This document shows, piece by piece, positions 7,125 through 15,799 of a DNA stretch of 37,661 nucleotides. The notes below the pieces were generated by a model that saw nothing but the letters and a program-made list of their open reading frames with translations, searched no databases and was not told the DNA's origin. The position numbers and the translations under genes were made by a program. Each line of letters opens with the position of its first letter. Position 1 is the first letter of the stretch. Source of the stretch: Melioribacter roseus (lineage in GTDB: Bacteria > Bacteroidota > Ignavibacteria > Ignavibacteriales > Melioribacteraceae); contig DYLN01000020.1 in NCBI GenBank assembly GCA_020722085.1, positions 1-37,661 of the forward strand. Reading direction: 5' to 3'.

Positions 7125-8426
7125 TTAATAAGGATAAAAGATATAAAACAAAACAGAGAACATAAACAGAACCCACATGCCGAATTTTATTTCTCTGAAT
7201 TTTCCGGTTGCCAGTTTAATTACCGGATAAACAACAAATCCAGCGGTCATTCCAATTCCCAGATTATAAGTAAAACTCATAAGAATAATTGTAACAAATG
7301 CAGGGATTACATCTTCCATATTGTTAAAATTAATTCGTGTAATGGGAGACATCATCAATAAACCGACAATTATTAGAGCGGAGCCGTAAGCATAAGCAGG
7401 TATAGCTGTAAAAAACGGTGCAAAGAAGAGAGCAGTTAAAAACAAGAATGCTGTAACTACTGCAGTTAAACCCGATTTCCCGCCGGCTTGAATTCCCGCC
7501 GCAGATTCAATATATGTTCCGGTAGTTGTTGTTCCAAGTAAAGCTCCTACCACAGTTGCAAGTGCGTCACACATCATCGGTTTTTCGATTTCAGGCAAAT
7601 TGCCGTTTTCATCCAGAAGTCCCGCTTTGTATGAAAGTCCTATTAATGTTCCCATTGTATCGACAAAATCCATTACAAAGACAGTTAAGATAACTGCAAA
7701 AAACCCCCAGCTTAATGCACCTAAAATATCGAGTTTTAAAAATATCAATGAAATATCCGGTGGCATACTTACAATAGTTTCGGGCAGAGGGGATATTTGC
7801 AGAATAAAGCCGACGACAGAAATTGTAATAATTCCTATTAATATTGAACCGTTGATTTTTTTAATCATTAAAAAACTGATTAGCAGAAAAGAAAGAACTG
7901 CCAGTATAATTTTAGGATCTCTGAAATCTCCAACGTGAACAGGAGCACCGGGAACCCCAAGCTGAACAATTCCGGTTTCATTCAATCCTATGAATGTGAG
8001 GAAAAAACCAATTCCAACTGCGAAAGCTATTTTCAAAGATTCTGGAATAGCGTTGGCAAGCCAGCTTCTGATATTCAATGCTGTAAGTATAGTGAATAAA
8101 ACACCGCCGATAAAAATAGCTCCGAGTGCTGTCTGCCAGTTGTAGCCGAGCACTTTTACAACAGTGAACGCAACAAACGCATTTTCTCCCATGTACGGTG
8201 CAATTGCAAATGGTCTTTTGGCGTACACACCCATTGCCAGGGTACCGAAAAATGAGCTTAATATTGTTGCTACCATTGAAGGTCCGAACGGAATTCCAGC
8301 GGCTTCCAGAATTTTAGGATTAACGACAATTATATAAGCCATTGTTACAAATGTTGTTGCCCCCGCAATAATTTCCTGTTTTAATGACGTACTTAGCTCG
8401 TCAAGCTGAAAATAGTTTTTGATCAT
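7125..8426 (-). CDS. NCS2 family purine permease (AzgA/PbuG-like)
   Basis: A 433-residue inner-membrane protein with about 12-14 hydrophobic segments. It matches the AzgA branch of NCS2 (COG2252), which takes up hypoxanthine, guanine or adenine by proton symport. Signatures are the N-terminal 'EIIAGATTFVTMAYIIVVNPKIL', 'APYMGENAFVAFTVV', 'FVMDFVDTMGTLIGL', and 'GTTTTGTYIESAAGIQAGGKSGLTAVV'. Length is normal. The DUF2905 gene lies 65 bases upstream in the same direction. Its stop codon is next to the inverted repeat of the GxxExxY unit. Base specificity cannot be read from sequence. Confidence 0.9.
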   Translation of the reverse strand: MIKNYFQLDELSTSLKQEIIAGATTFVTMAYIIVVNPKILEAAGIPFGPSMVATILSSFFGTLAMGVYAKRPFAIAPYMGENAFVAFTVVKVLGYNWQTALGAIFIGGVLFTILTALNIRSWLANAIPESLKIAFAVGIGFFLTFIGLNETGIVQLGVPGAPVHVGDFRDPKIILAVLSFLLISFLMIKKINGSILIGIITISVVGFILQISPLPETIVSMPPDISLIFLKLDILGALSWGFFAVILTVFVMDFVDTMGTLIGLSYKAGLLDENGNLPEIEKPMMCDALATVVGALLGTTTTGTYIESAAGIQAGGKSGLTAVVTAFLFLTALFFAPFFTAIPAYAYGSALIIVGLLMMSPITRINFNNMEDVIPAFVTIILMSFTYNLGIGMTAGFVVYPVIKLATGKFREIKFGMWVLFMFSVLFYIFYPY

Positions 8427-8491
8427 ATCTCTGCTCTTTTTTTGTTGTACGAAAGAATTTATTTAAATGAGTAAACAAAAGTTTTTCCGAT

Positions 8492-8713
8492 TTATTTTCT
8501 GAGCAGATAAAGAATTAGAGAAATTATCAAACTAAGTAATATTGATGTGACTATAGGGAAGTAAAATGTAAAGTTTTTCTTCTTTATTATTATGTCGCCC
8601 GGCAGTTTTCCGAGCAGAGGTATTTTGTTGAAAAAGATTAATGCGAGTCCCACAATAACGAGAATTATTCCTGCAATTAGGATTAATTTTCCAAATGATT
8701 CGAAATTATTCAT
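8492..8713 (-). CDS. DUF2905 family small membrane protein
   Basis: A 73-residue protein with two transmembrane helices (about residues 8-28 and 50-70) separated by 'KIPLLGKLPGDIIIKKKNFTFYFPI', the DUF2905 signature loop. Length and topology match the family, whose function is unknown. It is upstream of, and probably transcribed with, the NCS2 permease, and divergent from arginase. Confidence 0.85.
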   Translation of the reverse strand: MNNFESFGKLILIAGIILVIVGLALIFFNKIPLLGKLPGDIIIKKKNFTFYFPIVTSILLSLIISLILYLLRK

Positions 8714-8852
8714 TTTGCAAAATCTTTTGTAAAAATATAGTAAATGTTAATGTTTAGAAACAACCGTAGATCGATTTTATTAATGATCCGATATTTTATA
8801 GATTTAAATTACGAATATGTACGACTATGAATTCTTCATCTGAAAAAATGTT

Positions 8853-9776
8853 ATGACAAATACACCAAGTAAATACATAGATATTATTGGATTTCCAATG
8901 GACCTTGGCGCGGATAGGCGCGGCGTTGACATGGGTCCTTCTGCGCTTCGCATTGCAAATATTCAAACCAAATTGGAACAACTCGGTTACAAAGTTTCCG
9001 ACCAAGGGGACATATTTATAAAAAATCAAGAGAGACAAACCGTAAAAAATCCGAAGCTGAAATATCTCGATGAAATTGTTAAAACCTGTGAAGCACTTGC
9101 AAAGCGCGTTGAAAAATCATTGACTGCCGGACACTTCCCATTATGCCTCGGGGGTGACCACTCGATGGCTATTGGCACATTGAGTGGTGTAGCGGCATAC
9201 TGCAGAAAAAATAATTTGGAACCTGGCTTAATCTGGATTGATGCCCATGCCGATATGAATACACACGAGACTACTCCTTCGGGTAATATTCACGGCATGC
9301 CCGTCGCTGCATCTATTGGTATTGGAGATAAAGTCCTGACAAATTTATACGGATTTTCGCCAAAGATTAAACCGGAAAATGTTTTCTTAATAGGTTTGAG
9401 AAGTGTGGACTGTCTTGAAAAGGAATTGATTAAAAAAAGCAGTTTGAAGGTTTATACTATGACTGAAGTGGATAGAAAGGGAGTTAATTTTATTATCAAC
9501 AAAGTGTTAAAAGATTTAAAGCAAAGGGTGCAGCATATTCATGTTAGTTTTGATGTTGACAGTATTGATCCTTCCATTGCCCCCGGCGTTGGTACACCAG
9601 TAAGCGGCGGGTTAAATTACAGAGAAGCTCATTTATTAATGGAAACTATTGCCGAATGTGGGTGTATGTCTTCTCTTGAAGTTGCAGAAGTTAATCCCAT
9701 AATTGATACAAAAAACAAAACGGCAGAGCTGACAGCGGAACTTATTGCATCAAGTCTTGGTTTGAGAATATTATAA
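8853..9776 (+). CDS. rocF: Arginase
   Basis: A 307-residue ureohydrolase that hydrolyses L-arginine to ornithine and urea with a binuclear Mn centre. Metal ligands are all visible: His103 in GGDHSMAIG, Asp130/His132/Asp134 in IDAHADMNTH, and Asp234/Asp236 in SFDVDSIDPS. Substrate-binding 'TPSGNIHGMP' (residues 141-150) indicates arginase rather than agmatinase or formiminoglutamase. The N-terminal 'IGFPMDLGADRRGVDMGP' is typical of RocF. A PspC-domain gene follows 25 bases later. No regulator or ornithine-using gene is adjacent. Confidence 0.93.
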   Translation: MTNTPSKYIDIIGFPMDLGADRRGVDMGPSALRIANIQTKLEQLGYKVSDQGDIFIKNQERQTVKNPKLKYLDEIVKTCEALAKRVEKSLTAGHFPLCLGGDHSMAIGTLSGVAAYCRKNNLEPGLIWIDAHADMNTHETTPSGNIHGMPVAASIGIGDKVLTNLYGFSPKIKPENVFLIGLRSVDCLEKELIKKSSLKVYTMTEVDRKGVNFIINKVLKDLKQRVQHIHVSFDVDSIDPSIAPGVGTPVSGGLNYREAHLLMETIAECGCMSSLEVAEVNPIIDTKNKTAELTAELIASSLGLRIL

Positions 9777-9801
9777 ATTTTTTAATTGCTGTTGAATTAT
9801 T

Positions 9802-10515
9802 ATGGATGAAAACAATCGAAATGAAATAGATTTTAAGTCGCTTGAAAATGTCAGCTCATCGAATGAATCCTCTTCTTACAGAACGTCGAAATTGACCAGA
9901 TCAAAAGATGATTTTATTCTTACAGGCACTTGCGGAGGTGTTGCAAAATACTTAAAGATAGATCAGGTTTTTTTAAGAATACTGCTCATTCTTAGTATAT
10001 TTTTCGGTGGCTGGGGAATTGTTGTGTATGTAGTAGCATCTTTCCTGCTGCCTCCCGACCAAAGCTCTCAAGAAATTTCTTCCGAAGAAAAACAAAAAAT
10101 TAAGAGAATTAATAACAGAACTTTTTTGGGCGGGATTTTACTATTTGTAGGCTTGTACATAATGCTAAGTAATCTCGGATTAATTTTTTATGTAAGTCCG
10201 TTTAATCTTTCCTGGAATTTTATAATACCGCTTTTTGCTCTGCTTATAAGTTTATATCTTGTTGTGCACAGAAAACAAATTGAAAATGAAGAGCAATCAA
10301 ATTTACCTGAAAAGCTGAGCTGTTCCTTAAATGATAAAAAGTTTTTTGGAATATGCGGTGGTTTCGCACTATATCTCGGGGTCGACGTTTTAATTATTAG
10401 AATACTCTGGATATTGGTTACTTATGTTACTGCCGGGATAGGTTTGTTAGTCTATATGCTTTTGTTCATAATCTTAAAAAGTGAAAGAAAAGAAAATGAA
10501 AACCCCGTTTCGTGA
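9802..10515 (+). CDS. Membrane protein with two PspC domains
   Basis: A 237-residue membrane protein. PspC domain 1 (about residues 30-86) contains 'GTCGGVAKYLKIDQVFLRILLIL' and ends in 'YVVASFLLPPD'. Domain 2 (about 173-229) contains 'GICGGFALYLGVDVLIIRILWIL' and 'GLLVYMLLFIILK'. Two further hydrophobic segments at about 110-150 separate them. PspC domains act in envelope-stress sensing in other bacteria; here no pspA is nearby. Its 3' end overlaps the next gene by 20 bases, implying co-translation. Confidence 0.85.
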   Translation: MDENNRNEIDFKSLENVSSSNESSSYRTSKLTRSKDDFILTGTCGGVAKYLKIDQVFLRILLILSIFFGGWGIVVYVVASFLLPPDQSSQEISSEEKQKIKRINNRTFLGGILLFVGLYIMLSNLGLIFYVSPFNLSWNFIIPLFALLISLYLVVHRKQIENEEQSNLPEKLSCSLNDKKFFGICGGFALYLGVDVLIIRILWILVTYVTAGIGLLVYMLLFIILKSERKENENPVS

Positions 10516-11002
10516 TATAATAAGTTTTGCACTGCTCGTCTTCGGCATATTGTTAATTCTCTACCTTTTCGAAGTGATTAATATAACTTACTTGGTACTG
10601 TTAGGAATTTCTTTTATTGTTTATTCAGTACCCGGAGTTTTCTTTTCATTGAAAAAAGGCTACAGATTAATTTTAGTTATTTCTACTGCAATTTTCTTTG
10701 TCGGTGTACTTTTTTTAACAAAGCAAATTTATCATTTACCGGATTCAAGAGAAATTTACCTGACTTCGTCACTGTTTATATTAGGAGCTTGTTTTTTAAT
10801 ATTGTTTGTTGAAAACAACAGAGAGAAAAAATTTTTTATTGTTTCGATAATACTTTTAGTCTTAGCGTTTACTTCTGTGTACATTTTTAAATTACCATTT
10901 CTGCATTTGTTTTTTAACAAAGTTGATCTTGTAATGTTAAACGGCTGGTCTTATCTGCTTGTATTGCTCGGCTTATTTCTGCTGATAAATCGAAAAAAGT
11001 AA
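10496..11002 (+). CDS. Polytopic membrane protein, function unknown
   Basis: A 168-residue very hydrophobic protein with about six predicted membrane segments, separated by short charged turns such as 'FSLKKGYR', 'HLPDSRE' and 'ENNREKK'. I do not recognise a family, though it resembles the multi-TM N-terminal part of LiaF/DUF5668-type proteins that accompany PspC proteins. The in-frame GTG at 10481 is possible, but the ATG at 10496 inside the preceding PspC gene is more likely. The 20-base overlap indicates a two-gene unit. It is convergent with the anti-sigma gene. Confidence 0.6.
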   Translation: MKTPFRDIISFALLVFGILLILYLFEVINITYLVLLGISFIVYSVPGVFFSLKKGYRLILVISTAIFFVGVLFLTKQIYHLPDSREIYLTSSLFILGACFLILFVENNREKKFFIVSIILLVLAFTSVYIFKLPFLHLFFNKVDLVMLNGWSYLLVLLGLFLLINRKK

Positions 11003-11003
11003 A

Positions 11004-12131
11004 CTACTTTTTAGTCTTCGATTCCGAAACATTCAATGCAGCGGATAAATAAGTTTCTCCGGCTGGAGTTTGGGATCCTCCGGCTGGCTCTATAGTTATT
11101 CTGAATAAATCAATCTGATCAAGGGGAATATAAGGCAGATTTGAAATTCGAATGAATTTATCATCGGGTCCCGGTGAAAATGTTGCAAGGGAATATGATC
11201 TTCCTTTGCTTACAAGCCAGAGTTGATACGTCTCGTCAGGTTTGAGGGGCGGCACATTATTTAACTGCAGAAGCACTTCTCTTTGATTTACTGCCAGATA
11301 AATTTTGGCACTTGCACTTATGTTTGGCTGGGTGTTTACAAGGTCAAAAACAGAGATATCTTTATAATTGAGGAACTCAATAATAGTCATGTATTTTGAG
11401 GTGAACTCGCTTGTCGCGCGCAGATCATTTTTAGTTCTTGTTAAATCGGTTTTTAGATCTGCGACTTGCTTTTGTAAATCGGTTATGGATGTGTATGAAA
11501 AATAGCCAACCACACCGAATAAAATTAATACGAGAAAAATTGCAATCCATCCAGCAAAACCGGATGATTTTTCATGTACCTTTTCTCTCCTTTCTGCAGT
11601 TGCAATTCTGGATGGAAATAATGTGGGAGGTATATCTTCCTGTTTGGTTTTTTCTCTGGACTTTTCTTCGGTCGACCCCGTTTTGCGCGTCTCAAAATCG
11701 GTGATAGGGGATGTTGCTTTAGATAATTTTTTATTGTCTAATGTAATAGCAGTTAATCTACCGGGGGCTTTTTCGTCTATTCCGGTAAATTTTTCGGCAC
11801 GGTTCGGCTGGGGTGGAGTAAAAGATTTGGTAAAAGACGTTTTTGATTTTTCAAAAGCTGCGGTAGTCTTTTTTTTCTCTTCTCTTATTTTTGTTCTTAT
11901 CTCTTCTTTTAGACTTATCAATTTTTTTGCTATATCATCTTTTATTTTAGTGTCGGGAGTTTCTAAATCCAAAATTGAGGGTATCAAAGCTGATATGTTT
12001 TGGAACTCACCTAACAATTTTTTAGGAAGTTCACCGCCCGCGAGCATGTAATCTTTAAATTGGATAAAATTTTCTTTATCCATACAGCCTATTGCAAAAG
12101 CAGCCGCCATTTCGTGAATAGGATCGGACAT
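11004..12131 (-). CDS. Anti-sigma factor with RskA-type C-terminal domain
   Basis: A 375-residue single-pass protein. The cytoplasmic N-terminal part (1 to about 190) starts 'HEMAAAFAIGCMDKENFIQFKDYM', like RskA-type anti-sigma domains, then has a long charged low-complexity linker. One transmembrane helix ('GWIAIFLVLILFGVVGYF') follows at about 195-215, then a coiled coil ('DLQKQVADLKTDLTRTKNDL'). The extracytoplasmic RskA domain includes 'LLQLNNVPPLKPDETYQLWLV' and 'FRITIEPAGGSQTPAG'. No HxxxCxxC zinc motif is apparent. It starts 5 bases after the sigma factor's stop, so the pair is an operon. Confidence 0.88.
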   Translation of the reverse strand: MSDPIHEMAAAFAIGCMDKENFIQFKDYMLAGGELPKKLLGEFQNISALIPSILDLETPDTKIKDDIAKKLISLKEEIRTKIREEKKKTTAAFEKSKTSFTKSFTPPQPNRAEKFTGIDEKAPGRLTAITLDNKKLSKATSPITDFETRKTGSTEEKSREKTKQEDIPPTLFPSRIATAERREKVHEKSSGFAGWIAIFLVLILFGVVGYFSYTSITDLQKQVADLKTDLTRTKNDLRATSEFTSKYMTIIEFLNYKDISVFDLVNTQPNISASAKIYLAVNQREVLLQLNNVPPLKPDETYQLWLVSKGRSYSLATFSPGPDDKFIRISNLPYIPLDQIDLFRITIEPAGGSQTPAGETYLSAALNVSESKTKK

Positions 12132-12136
12132 AGTCT

Positions 12137-12715
12137 TTATTTTACCACCAATGAATCTCTCAAATTTTGCAAAGCAGTTAAAATTTTGCTTCTTACTGTT
12201 TCAACTGGAACATTTAGTTTATCTGCCATTTCATCAATTGTAAATCCTTCATAATAAGCTAGGTGCAAAACGTATTTTTGAGTATCGGTAAGTTTTGAAA
12301 GTGCCCGCTCAACTTTTGGTTTGAAAGTCATTGCGGTTTCAAAATCGAGACTGTCAATATCCCTCGCGAAAATGGGTAGAATGTAAAAATCTTCATATTC
12401 ATCATCGTAAAAATCTAATGAGTTTGCACGTGACCGGCTTCTTCTAAGATTGTCGATTGCTTTGTTTCTTGCGAGGGTAACAAGCCATGTGTAAACATTT
12501 CCTGCAGCGAAATCGAATTTCTGAATTTTACGCCACACAATGACAAACACTTCAATTAATATCTGCCTTGCTGTTTGTTCATCCGGTGAAATTTTTTTAA
12601 TGATTGTATAAAGAAGCGGAGAATATCTTTCGTATAATTCTTCGAGGGCACGCGATTCGAAATTCGCTACCTCCTGCATTAGTTCGAGATCTGTTAGTGC
12701 TTTAAATTTGCTCAA
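12137..12715 (-). CDS. ECF sigma factor (SigK-like)
   Basis: A 192-residue sigma70-family protein with regions 2 and 4 only. Region 2: 'ALEELYERYSPLLYTIIKKI...ILIEVFVIVWRKIQKFDFAAGNVYTWLVTLARNKAIDNLRR'. Region 4: 'LTDTQKYVLHLAYYEGFTIDEMADKLNVPVETVRSKILTALQNLR', a helix-turn-helix. The acidic linker 'DFYDDEYEDFY' is unusual. The adjacent RskA-type anti-sigma gene fits an SigK-like group. A perfect palindrome lies about 60 bases upstream of the start. Confidence 0.92.
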   Translation of the reverse strand: MSKFKALTDLELMQEVANFESRALEELYERYSPLLYTIIKKISPDEQTARQILIEVFVIVWRKIQKFDFAAGNVYTWLVTLARNKAIDNLRRSRSRANSLDFYDDEYEDFYILPIFARDIDSLDFETAMTFKPKVERALSKLTDTQKYVLHLAYYEGFTIDEMADKLNVPVETVRSKILTALQNLRDSLVVK

Positions 12716-12776
12716 ATAATTACCAAACTTTTGTTGAAATATACAAATAACCTGAATTTAAGGCGACAAAAAAATT

Positions 12777-12792
12777 AGTTTACAGGTAAACT
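12777..12792. promoter_or_regulatory. Palindrome between the sigma factor gene and alaS
   Basis: AGTTTACAGGTAAACT has perfect 7-base arms (AGTTTAC / GTAAACT) around a 2-base centre, and 62 bases separate it from the sigma factor start. Its size suits a dimeric repressor site. It is too short-looped for an RNA terminator. No regulator in the window is clearly linked to it. Confidence 0.4.
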
Positions 12793-12924
12793 TTTTATAT
12801 AGAGTAGCTGATTGAAAATAATACAAAAATATTATCATGCATCGTACTCATTTTATAATTTAGCATTCGTAGTGTTTTTATTATATTTACAGCTCAATTT
12901 GATCATAAAATATTTAGAATAAAA

Positions 12925-15591
12925 GTGACTTCAAACGAGATAAGAGAGCAATTCCTCGATTTTTTCAGAAAAAAGGGGCACCGAATTGTTCCGAGTTTTC
13001 CAGTTGTTCCTTACAACGATCCCACTTTACTTTTTACTAATGCTGGAATGAATCAGTTCAAAGATGTTTTTCTTGGTACTGGAACGAGAGATTATCAACG
13101 CGCTGCAGATACTCAAAAGTGCATCCGCGTCAGTGGCAAACATAACGATCTTGAGGAGGTAGGGCACGACACATATCATCATACATTTTTTGAGATGTTG
13201 GGCAATTGGTCGTTTGGCGACCCCGATTCGGAAGACGGTATCGGGGCAGGTTATTATAAAAAGGAAGCTATCGCATGGGCTTGGGAATTGCTAACGGATG
13301 TTTGGAAACTTCCAAAAGAAAGACTATGGGCAACGGTTTACAGAACTGATGATGAAGCTTTTAATTTTTGGCAAAGTGAAACCGATATTAATCCCCGGCA
13401 TATTTTGCGTTTTGATGAAAAAGATAATTTTTGGGAGATGGGTGAGACCGGTCCGTGCGGTCCGTGTTCCGAAATTCATATTAATTTAAGCGACGATTAT
13501 GAAAATCCCCTGTGGGTAAATGCTGGTAAACCTGAATGCATAGAAATCTGGAATCTTGTCTTTATCCAATTTAACCGCGATAAAAACGGGAATCTCCACG
13601 AACTTCCTGCAAAGCATGTTGATACTGGTATGGGTTTCGAGCGGGTTTGTGCGGTGCTTCAAAACAAAAATTCAGATTATGATACCGATGTTTTTTCTCC
13701 ACTCATAAATACTATCGAAAAAATAAGCGAAAAAAAATATCAAACCCCTGAAGTTCAAACCGCTATGCGTGTTATTGCTGATCACATCCGCACTTTAACT
13801 TTTGCAATAGCGGACGGGGCGGTACCGGGCAACGAAGGACGCGGCTATGTTCTTCGCAGAATTTTAAGACGTGCTGCACGTTACGGACGCAAACTCGATT
13901 TGAAAGAACCGTTTCTCTACAAACTTGTTGATGTGGTTGTTGAAAATATGTCTCATGTTTTCCCGGAAATTAAAACGAATAAATCAAACGTAGAAAAAAT
14001 TATTAGAGCGGAGGAAGAAAGTTTTAATGTTACATTGGATAGAGGAATTGAACTTTTTGAGGCAATAACAAATAAAGCAGAAGTCAGAAAATCAAAAACA
14101 ATTTCCGGAGATGATGTATTTAAACTTTATGATACTTACGGATTTCCTGTTGATCTGACTAATGTAATGTCTAAGGAAAAAGGTTTTTCCATAGATGAAA
14201 AGCGTTTTAATGAGTTGATGAACGAACAAAAGGAGCGCGCTCGAAAGTCCACCAAGGGAAAACTTTCTGTTGCAAATGTTAATCTCGAAAAACTTAACAG
14301 CATAGAATTAACATCTTTTCTCGAAGGGATGAATTTCCAAAAGCCGACAGAATTCTGCGGCTATGATGAATTAATAACTGAATCGGAAATTGTCGGATTC
14401 AAAGAAGAAAACGGAAATGCTTTTATTGTTCTGGATAAGACTCCTTTTTATGTTGAATCCGGCGGTCAGGTCGATGATAAAGGAATCATAGTAATTGGTG
14501 ATACGCATTTAAGGGTTATCGGATTAACAAAATTGAACTATCAAACTGCAAAGCGTTTACCGCTTCGTGGATCAAGTCTGATTGTTCATATTGTGGATAA
14601 TGAAAGCGGTCTTGAAATTAAAAACGGAATGAAAGTAACAGCACATGTTGACGAAAAAAGGCGCTGGGATATAATGCGCAATCATTCTGCAACTCACTTT
14701 TTACACGCAGCACTGAGAAAAGTTTTAGGGCAGCATGTTCAGCAGGCCGGCTCGTTTGTCGGTCCTGATTATCTTCGTTTTGATTTTAGCCATTTTGAAA
14801 AAATGAAAGAAAATGAAATCGAGGCTGTAGAGTCACTGGTTAATGAGAAAATACGTGAAAATCTGCCTTTAATTCATCACCGCAATGTTCCTTTTGAAGA
14901 AGCAAAAAAAATGGGTGCACTGATGTTCTTTGGCGATAAGTACGGCGATAAAGTAAATGTGGTTCAATTTGGCGATTACACAATGGAATTTTGCGGAGGC
15001 ACCCATGTAAAAAATGGTTCACAAATCGGCTTGTTTAAGATTCTCAGTGAATCTTCCGTTGCAAGCGGCGTCAGAAGAATAGAAGCTGTTACTGGTGCCG
15101 GCGTTGAGAAATATATTAAAGAACAAGAGAGCAGAATGCAGAATGCAGAATTCAGAATAAATGAATTACATGATGAAAAAAAGAAACTTGAAAAAGAGCT
15201 TGCCGATTTTAAGCTGAAAGAAAAACTTACCGTGATTGAAAAAATTGCTGCTTTGCCGGTAGAGACTAACGGTGTAAAAATTTTCAAAGGTAAAGTTAAT
15301 GCCGTAAGCATGAATGAACTAAAGTTGATGGGTGATGAACTTCGCACAAGAATTAAAAGCGGTGTCGGGATGTTAATTTCTGAAATTGAAAACAAAGTCG
15401 GAATCCTCTGTGTTGTTTCGGATGATTTGATAAAAGAGAAAAAAATGTCTGCCGGAAAAATTGTTGGAGAAATTGCCAAGATTGTCGGCGGCGGCGGCGG
15501 CGGAAAGCCACACCTTGCAACTGCCGGCGGTAAAGATGTTTCAAAGATTGATGAAGTTTTGAATTCGGTTGAAAAAATAATCTTCCCGTAA
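12925..15591 (+). CDS. alaS: Alanyl-tRNA synthetase
   Basis: An 888-residue class II synthetase charging tRNA-Ala. Catalytic motifs: 'FFRKKGHRIVPSFPVVPYNDPTLLFTNAGMNQFKDVFLG', 'TGPCGPCSEIH', 'HVDTGMGFERV' and 'GNEGRGYVLRRILRRAARYG'. The editing domain has the zinc-binding HxxxH ('HSATHFLHAAL') and the later Cys/His in 'FCGGTHVKNGSQIG'. The C-terminal domain ends in 'GGGGGGKPHLATAGGKD'. Length matches bacterial AlaRS. The start is a GTG at 12925, supported by the SNEIR-x-x-F-L-x-F-F beginning shared by the family; no strong ribosome binding site is seen. No leader peptide rich in Ala codons is present upstream. Confidence 0.96.
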   Translation: MTSNEIREQFLDFFRKKGHRIVPSFPVVPYNDPTLLFTNAGMNQFKDVFLGTGTRDYQRAADTQKCIRVSGKHNDLEEVGHDTYHHTFFEMLGNWSFGDPDSEDGIGAGYYKKEAIAWAWELLTDVWKLPKERLWATVYRTDDEAFNFWQSETDINPRHILRFDEKDNFWEMGETGPCGPCSEIHINLSDDYENPLWVNAGKPECIEIWNLVFIQFNRDKNGNLHELPAKHVDTGMGFERVCAVLQNKNSDYDTDVFSPLINTIEKISEKKYQTPEVQTAMRVIADHIRTLTFAIADGAVPGNEGRGYVLRRILRRAARYGRKLDLKEPFLYKLVDVVVENMSHVFPEIKTNKSNVEKIIRAEEESFNVTLDRGIELFEAITNKAEVRKSKTISGDDVFKLYDTYGFPVDLTNVMSKEKGFSIDEKRFNELMNEQKERARKSTKGKLSVANVNLEKLNSIELTSFLEGMNFQKPTEFCGYDELITESEIVGFKEENGNAFIVLDKTPFYVESGGQVDDKGIIVIGDTHLRVIGLTKLNYQTAKRLPLRGSSLIVHIVDNESGLEIKNGMKVTAHVDEKRRWDIMRNHSATHFLHAALRKVLGQHVQQAGSFVGPDYLRFDFSHFEKMKENEIEAVESLVNEKIRENLPLIHHRNVPFEEAKKMGALMFFGDKYGDKVNVVQFGDYTMEFCGGTHVKNGSQIGLFKILSESSVASGVRRIEAVTGAGVEKYIKEQESRMQNAEFRINELHDEKKKLEKELADFKLKEKLTVIEKIAALPVETNGVKIFKGKVNAVSMNELKLMGDELRTRIKSGVGMLISEIENKVGILCVVSDDLIKEKKMSAGKIVGEIAKIVGGGGGGKPHLATAGGKDVSKIDEVLNSVEKIIFP

Positions 15592-15660
15592 TTCAAGATT
15601 ATTAACCATGATTATCCATTAGGAAAATTTATCAACAACATATTAGTAACATAACTTGTT

Positions 15661-15799
15661 AAATGATAAGTATTAAACCCCGACATAGATTTTCTTACGG
15701 TTATATTGTGCTCAAGCCCTTAGAAAATCTTAGTCGATTTGTCATTAGTGTTTTTCTAATGACAAATTTGGGATTAATGTCTGACTAATCCGAGTATCA
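15661..15799. repeat. Intergenic region with three nested or adjacent hairpins
   Basis: Between alaS and tag I find AGATTTTCT (15687-15695) paired with AGAAAATCT (15722-15730), ATTTGTCATTAG (15737-15748) paired perfectly over 12 bp with CTAATGACAAAT (15756-15767), and GGATTA (15771-15776) with TAATCC (15786-15791). The outermost AAATGATA (15661) matches TATCATTT (15795-15802), which overlaps the 3' end of tag. No clear T-run follows the strongest stem, so it is not a standard terminator. It could be a small structured RNA or a MITE-like remnant. Confidence 0.45.

Noticed and set aside
8817-8843. Eight-codon ORF before arginase (MYDYEFFI) as a possible leader peptide
   Set aside because: It has no arginine or other control codon run and no terminator or antiterminator follows, so it looks like chance.
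12837-12863. Short ORF before alaS as a possible alanine attenuator
   Set aside because: Only eight codons with no alanine run and no terminator before alaS.
14976-15596. A 206-codon minus-strand frame opposite alaS
   Set aside because: It is antisense to the conserved AlaRS C-terminal domain, has Ser/Pro-rich low-complexity translation and no family resemblance; a shadow of the coding frame.
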